A DNA stretch of 16,465 nucleotides from G026625185 sp963727835 (GTDB lineage Bacteria; Desulfobacterota; WTBG01; JAGOGO01), in NCBI GenBank assembly GCA_963727835.1, contig CAVSIB010000045.1, forward strand, positions 1 through 16,465, in the 5' to 3' direction. This document shows positions 14,711-16,465 of the stretch, one piece after another (position 1 is the first letter of the stretch; each line of letters starts with the position of its first letter). The position numbers and the translations under genes are program-made. The notes beneath the pieces were generated by a model. It was not told the origin of the DNA. It made no database searches and saw only the letters and a list, made by a program, of their open reading frames with translations.

Positions 14711-15368
14711 ATGGCCAGTGAATACCTCAATTTTACTTCTTTTGCTTTTGCCGCCCTCTTTTTTATCGTTGACCCGATCGGAAACGTCCCCTTATTCCTC
14801 GCCATTACTCCGAAAAATGATTTTATTGAGCGCAAACAGATTGTAGGGAAAGCTTCGATTGCCAGTGGATTGATCCTGATATTTTTCCTTTTTACCGGAA
14901 ATTTAATTCTTAACCTTTTCCATATCACGATCGGAGCCTTTAAAATAGCTGGGGGAATTCTCATTTTTATTATCTCCCTCCGAATGCTGTTTGTTTTTAA
15001 ACCCTCTCAAAAAACCAGTCCCCAAGAAGAACGCGAAGCCAAGGAAAAAGACGATGTGTCTTTTTTCCCCTTAGCAATTCCCTTGTTAAGTGGTCCAGGC
15101 GCAATAACCACCATTATCCTTTTACGCAATAGCTGCCACGATTTCATCCACTACGGGATCAATTCTTTCCACCATCGTGGTGGTCTCAGGGCTTACGTAT
15201 TTTATTTTAAAAGAATCTCAATATCTTATGAAGCTTTGTGGGCAAACAGGAATCAATATTTTAGTTCGTTTGATGGGATTACTCTTATCAGTCATTGCAG
15301 TCCAGTTTGCGATTGATGGTATCAAAGATATAATCCCTACAATCCTTCGCAGTGCTTCATCATCATGA
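14711..15368 (+). CDS. marC: MarC-family (UPF0056) inner-membrane protein, one frameshift
   Basis: Two frames make one protein of about 218 residues with roughly six membrane helices. The N-terminal part has FAALFFIVDPIGNVPLFLAI (MarC signature DPIGNxPLF), GAFKIAGGILIFIISLRML and the central PLAIPLLSGPGAITTIILL. After about 15120 the frame changes, and AATISSTTGSILSTIVVVSG, INILVRLMGLLLSVIAVQFA and a closing IDGIKDII follow in the shifted frame to TGA 15366-15368. One T fewer in the CCTTTTAC run would join them. The MarC family was once linked to multiple-antibiotic resistance, but its function remains unknown. GGAG stands about 10 bases before ATG 14711. It is divergent from clpB. Confidence 0.85.
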
Positions 15369-15414
15369 TGATAAAAAAAATAAGTTTCTCTTTCACCACC
15401 AAAAAGGAGGACCC

Positions 15415-16090
15415 ATGCCCCCGATCATTTCAATTGTTGGAAAGTCAGACAGCGGCAAAACTACTCTCTTAGAAAAACTCATCGCGGAAATTAAAAACCG
15501 AGGGTAAATATTGGTACCATCAAGCACGACACTCACGGATTTGACATTGACCGTGAAGGTAAAGATACCTGGCGCCATAAAAAAGCAGGGGCTTCAACAG
15601 TCGCCATTTCCTCCCCTACTAAGGTTGCCATAATAAAAGACATCAATCAGGAAGCGACCTTAGACACTATTGCCGCCGCTTATCTTCAGGAGTGGATATT
15701 GTCTTTACCGAAGGATATAAACGAGGGAATAAGTACAAAGTCGAAGTGTTTCGCAAGGAGGTTCATCAAGAGCTCCTCTGCACTGAGGATGATAACCTGA
15801 TCGCAGTCGCCAGCAATCAGCACTTTGACCTTAAGGTGCCTTATTTTGACATCAACGATGTGAAAGGATTAGCTGACCTGATTGAAGATAAATTTCTAAA
15901 AACCAAGCCTTCACCTTCAGTGTCGCTTACTCTTGATGGTGCGTACGCCCCGCTCAAGCCATTTATTCAGGAAATGTTTATTAATACTATAACCGGAATG
16001 GTTGCTGCGCTAAAGGGCGGAAAAGGCGCCCAGTCTATTCAGATTTCCATCACTCTTCCTGTGAACCCAACAAGCAAAAGTCGATACTAA
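15415..16090 (+). CDS. mobB: Molybdopterin-guanine dinucleotide biosynthesis protein MobB, two frameshifts
   Basis: MobB is a P-loop GTPase that assists MobA in attaching GMP to molybdopterin. The start ATG 15415 is preceded by AAAAAGGAGG. The first frame has the P-loop IVGKSDSGKTTLLEKLI (about 6-22) and stops at 15505-15507. One extra base in the GGG run there would continue into IGTIKHDTHGFDIDREGKDT, WRHKKAGASTVAISSPTKVA and LDTIAAAYLQ. A second missing base near 15690 leads into VDIVFTEGYKRGNKYKVEVF and RKEVHQELL. The corrected protein is about 225 residues. After the usual MobB body comes a C-terminal domain (SVSLTLDGAYAPLKPFIQEM, then GMVAALKGGKG), a tail seen in some anaerobe MobB proteins. 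Its presence implies the host makes bis-MGD molybdo- or tungstoenzymes. Confidence 0.85.
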
Positions 16091-16261
16091 CCGCTTGCCG
16101 ATTGGATTATTCTGATTTGTCCTCCTCCACCCAGACCTTTTTCATAAGAGTACCTCTAAAAATTCACTTTTTTGCAGGACCGAGTTCAACATATTGAAGC
16201 AGATAACACAATTGTCTGTTAGAGGATAAACATTTTTCATGCATTTCATGGTTACGGCATT

Positions 16262-16450
16262 TCATACTGCCGTGCACAGGGGCAAGAAGGCAGCTGCAAT
16301 TTTAATCAGAGCATTAATAGAAGGCGAGGTTTTGTTTTGTTCTATCTGGGAGAGAAAGCTCCGGGTAAGGTATGTTTTTTTCGCTAAGTCCCAAAGACTT
16401 AAGGCTCTTGCTGTCCGGATACTTTTCAGCTTTTCGCCTAATAGTTCCAT
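16262..16450 (-). CDS. XRE-family helix-turn-helix regulator, short or frameshifted
   Basis: From ATG 16450, with an in-frame stop two codons upstream, the 62-residue product has a complete HTH_3 domain: LGEKLKSIRTARALSLWDLA, then TYLTRSFLSQIEQNKTSPSI and NALIKIAAAF. The LSxIExNxxxPSxxxLxKIA pattern is typical of XRE regulators that carry a C-terminal cupin domain. Here the frame ends soon after, with LPLCTAV. One extra C near 16280 would shift reading to ALLAPVHG and keep it open to a stop at 16164-16166, so the gene may be longer, but that tail does not look like a cupin. It is convergent with mobB. Its targets are unknown. Confidence 0.6.
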   Translation of the reverse strand: MELLGEKLKSIRTARALSLWDLAKKTYLTRSFLSQIEQNKTSPSINALIKIAAAFLPLCTAV

Positions 16451-16465
16451 CGCTTAATAGTGAGA

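Noticed and set aside
5451..16202. ATATTGAAGCAG at 5451-5462 and again at 16191-16202
   Set aside because: A 12-base match is expected several times by chance in a window of this size, and the flanks do not agree beyond it.
1..16465. tRNA, rRNA genes or CRISPR arrays
   Set aside because: No T-loop/acceptor pattern, rRNA segment or regularly spaced direct repeats with unique spacers were seen.

Overview
The window reads as a piece of a diderm (Gram-negative-type) bacterial chromosome. It carries a GT9 heptosyltransferase-type glycosyltransferase, a lipopolysaccharide core kinase, a Pal/OmpA lipoprotein, LapA, ClpB, MarC and the molybdenum-cofactor protein MobB. The protein styles (GNCDERG in Pal, the C-terminally extended MobB, a bacterial NrpR/DUF128 remnant) suggest Desulfobacterota, Nitrospirota or a relative, but I cannot place it further.

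Layout. Bases 1-4490 are an accessory, decayed zone. They hold a twice-frameshifted SUMF1/FGE-type sulfatase-modifying domain gene, an intact THUMP-type rRNA methyltransferase, a superoxide dismutase gene cut off after about 18 codons by a REP-like element, lapA, the C-terminal part of a TIR-like domain gene cut by an IS3-family end, and a degenerate IS3 remnant. Two 84-bp copies of a small repeat with TGGGGTCA/TGACCCCA ends lie here, plus a diverged third element. Bases 4493-6585 are a divergent pair for lipopolysaccharide core assembly: a Kdo/WaaP-type kinase on the minus strand and a GT9 transferase on the plus strand. Bases 6660-7363 are a small gene graveyard holding the C-terminal ends of an alpha-glucan phosphorylase and of an NrpR-type (DUF128) regulatory domain.

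From 7605 on, most genes look functional: phosphoglycolate phosphatase (gph), an archaeal-style serine hydroxymethyltransferase with a C-terminal extension, an approximately 830-base gap ending in a good sigma-70 promoter and a leader, a Pal lipoprotein, an Ala/Pro-repeat lipoprotein, a strong bidirectional terminator, clpB (minus strand), and divergently marC and mobB. A truncated or frameshifted XRE regulator lies at the right edge.

Functional themes are envelope biogenesis (core LPS sugar transfer and phosphorylation, Pal, LapA), protein quality control (ClpB) and cofactor or one-carbon metabolism (MobB, SHMT).

A striking property is the number of single-base frameshifts, several at G, C or T runs, including in genes normally kept intact (clpB at G9, marC, mobB twice). 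This fits homopolymer indel errors in the underlying sequence better than mass decay, although the 5'-deleted remnants and the IS are truly degenerate. I found no clear new multi-gene system. The best leads are the repeat family and its sod insertion, the TIR-like fragment, the unusual SHMT and the leader upstream of pal.
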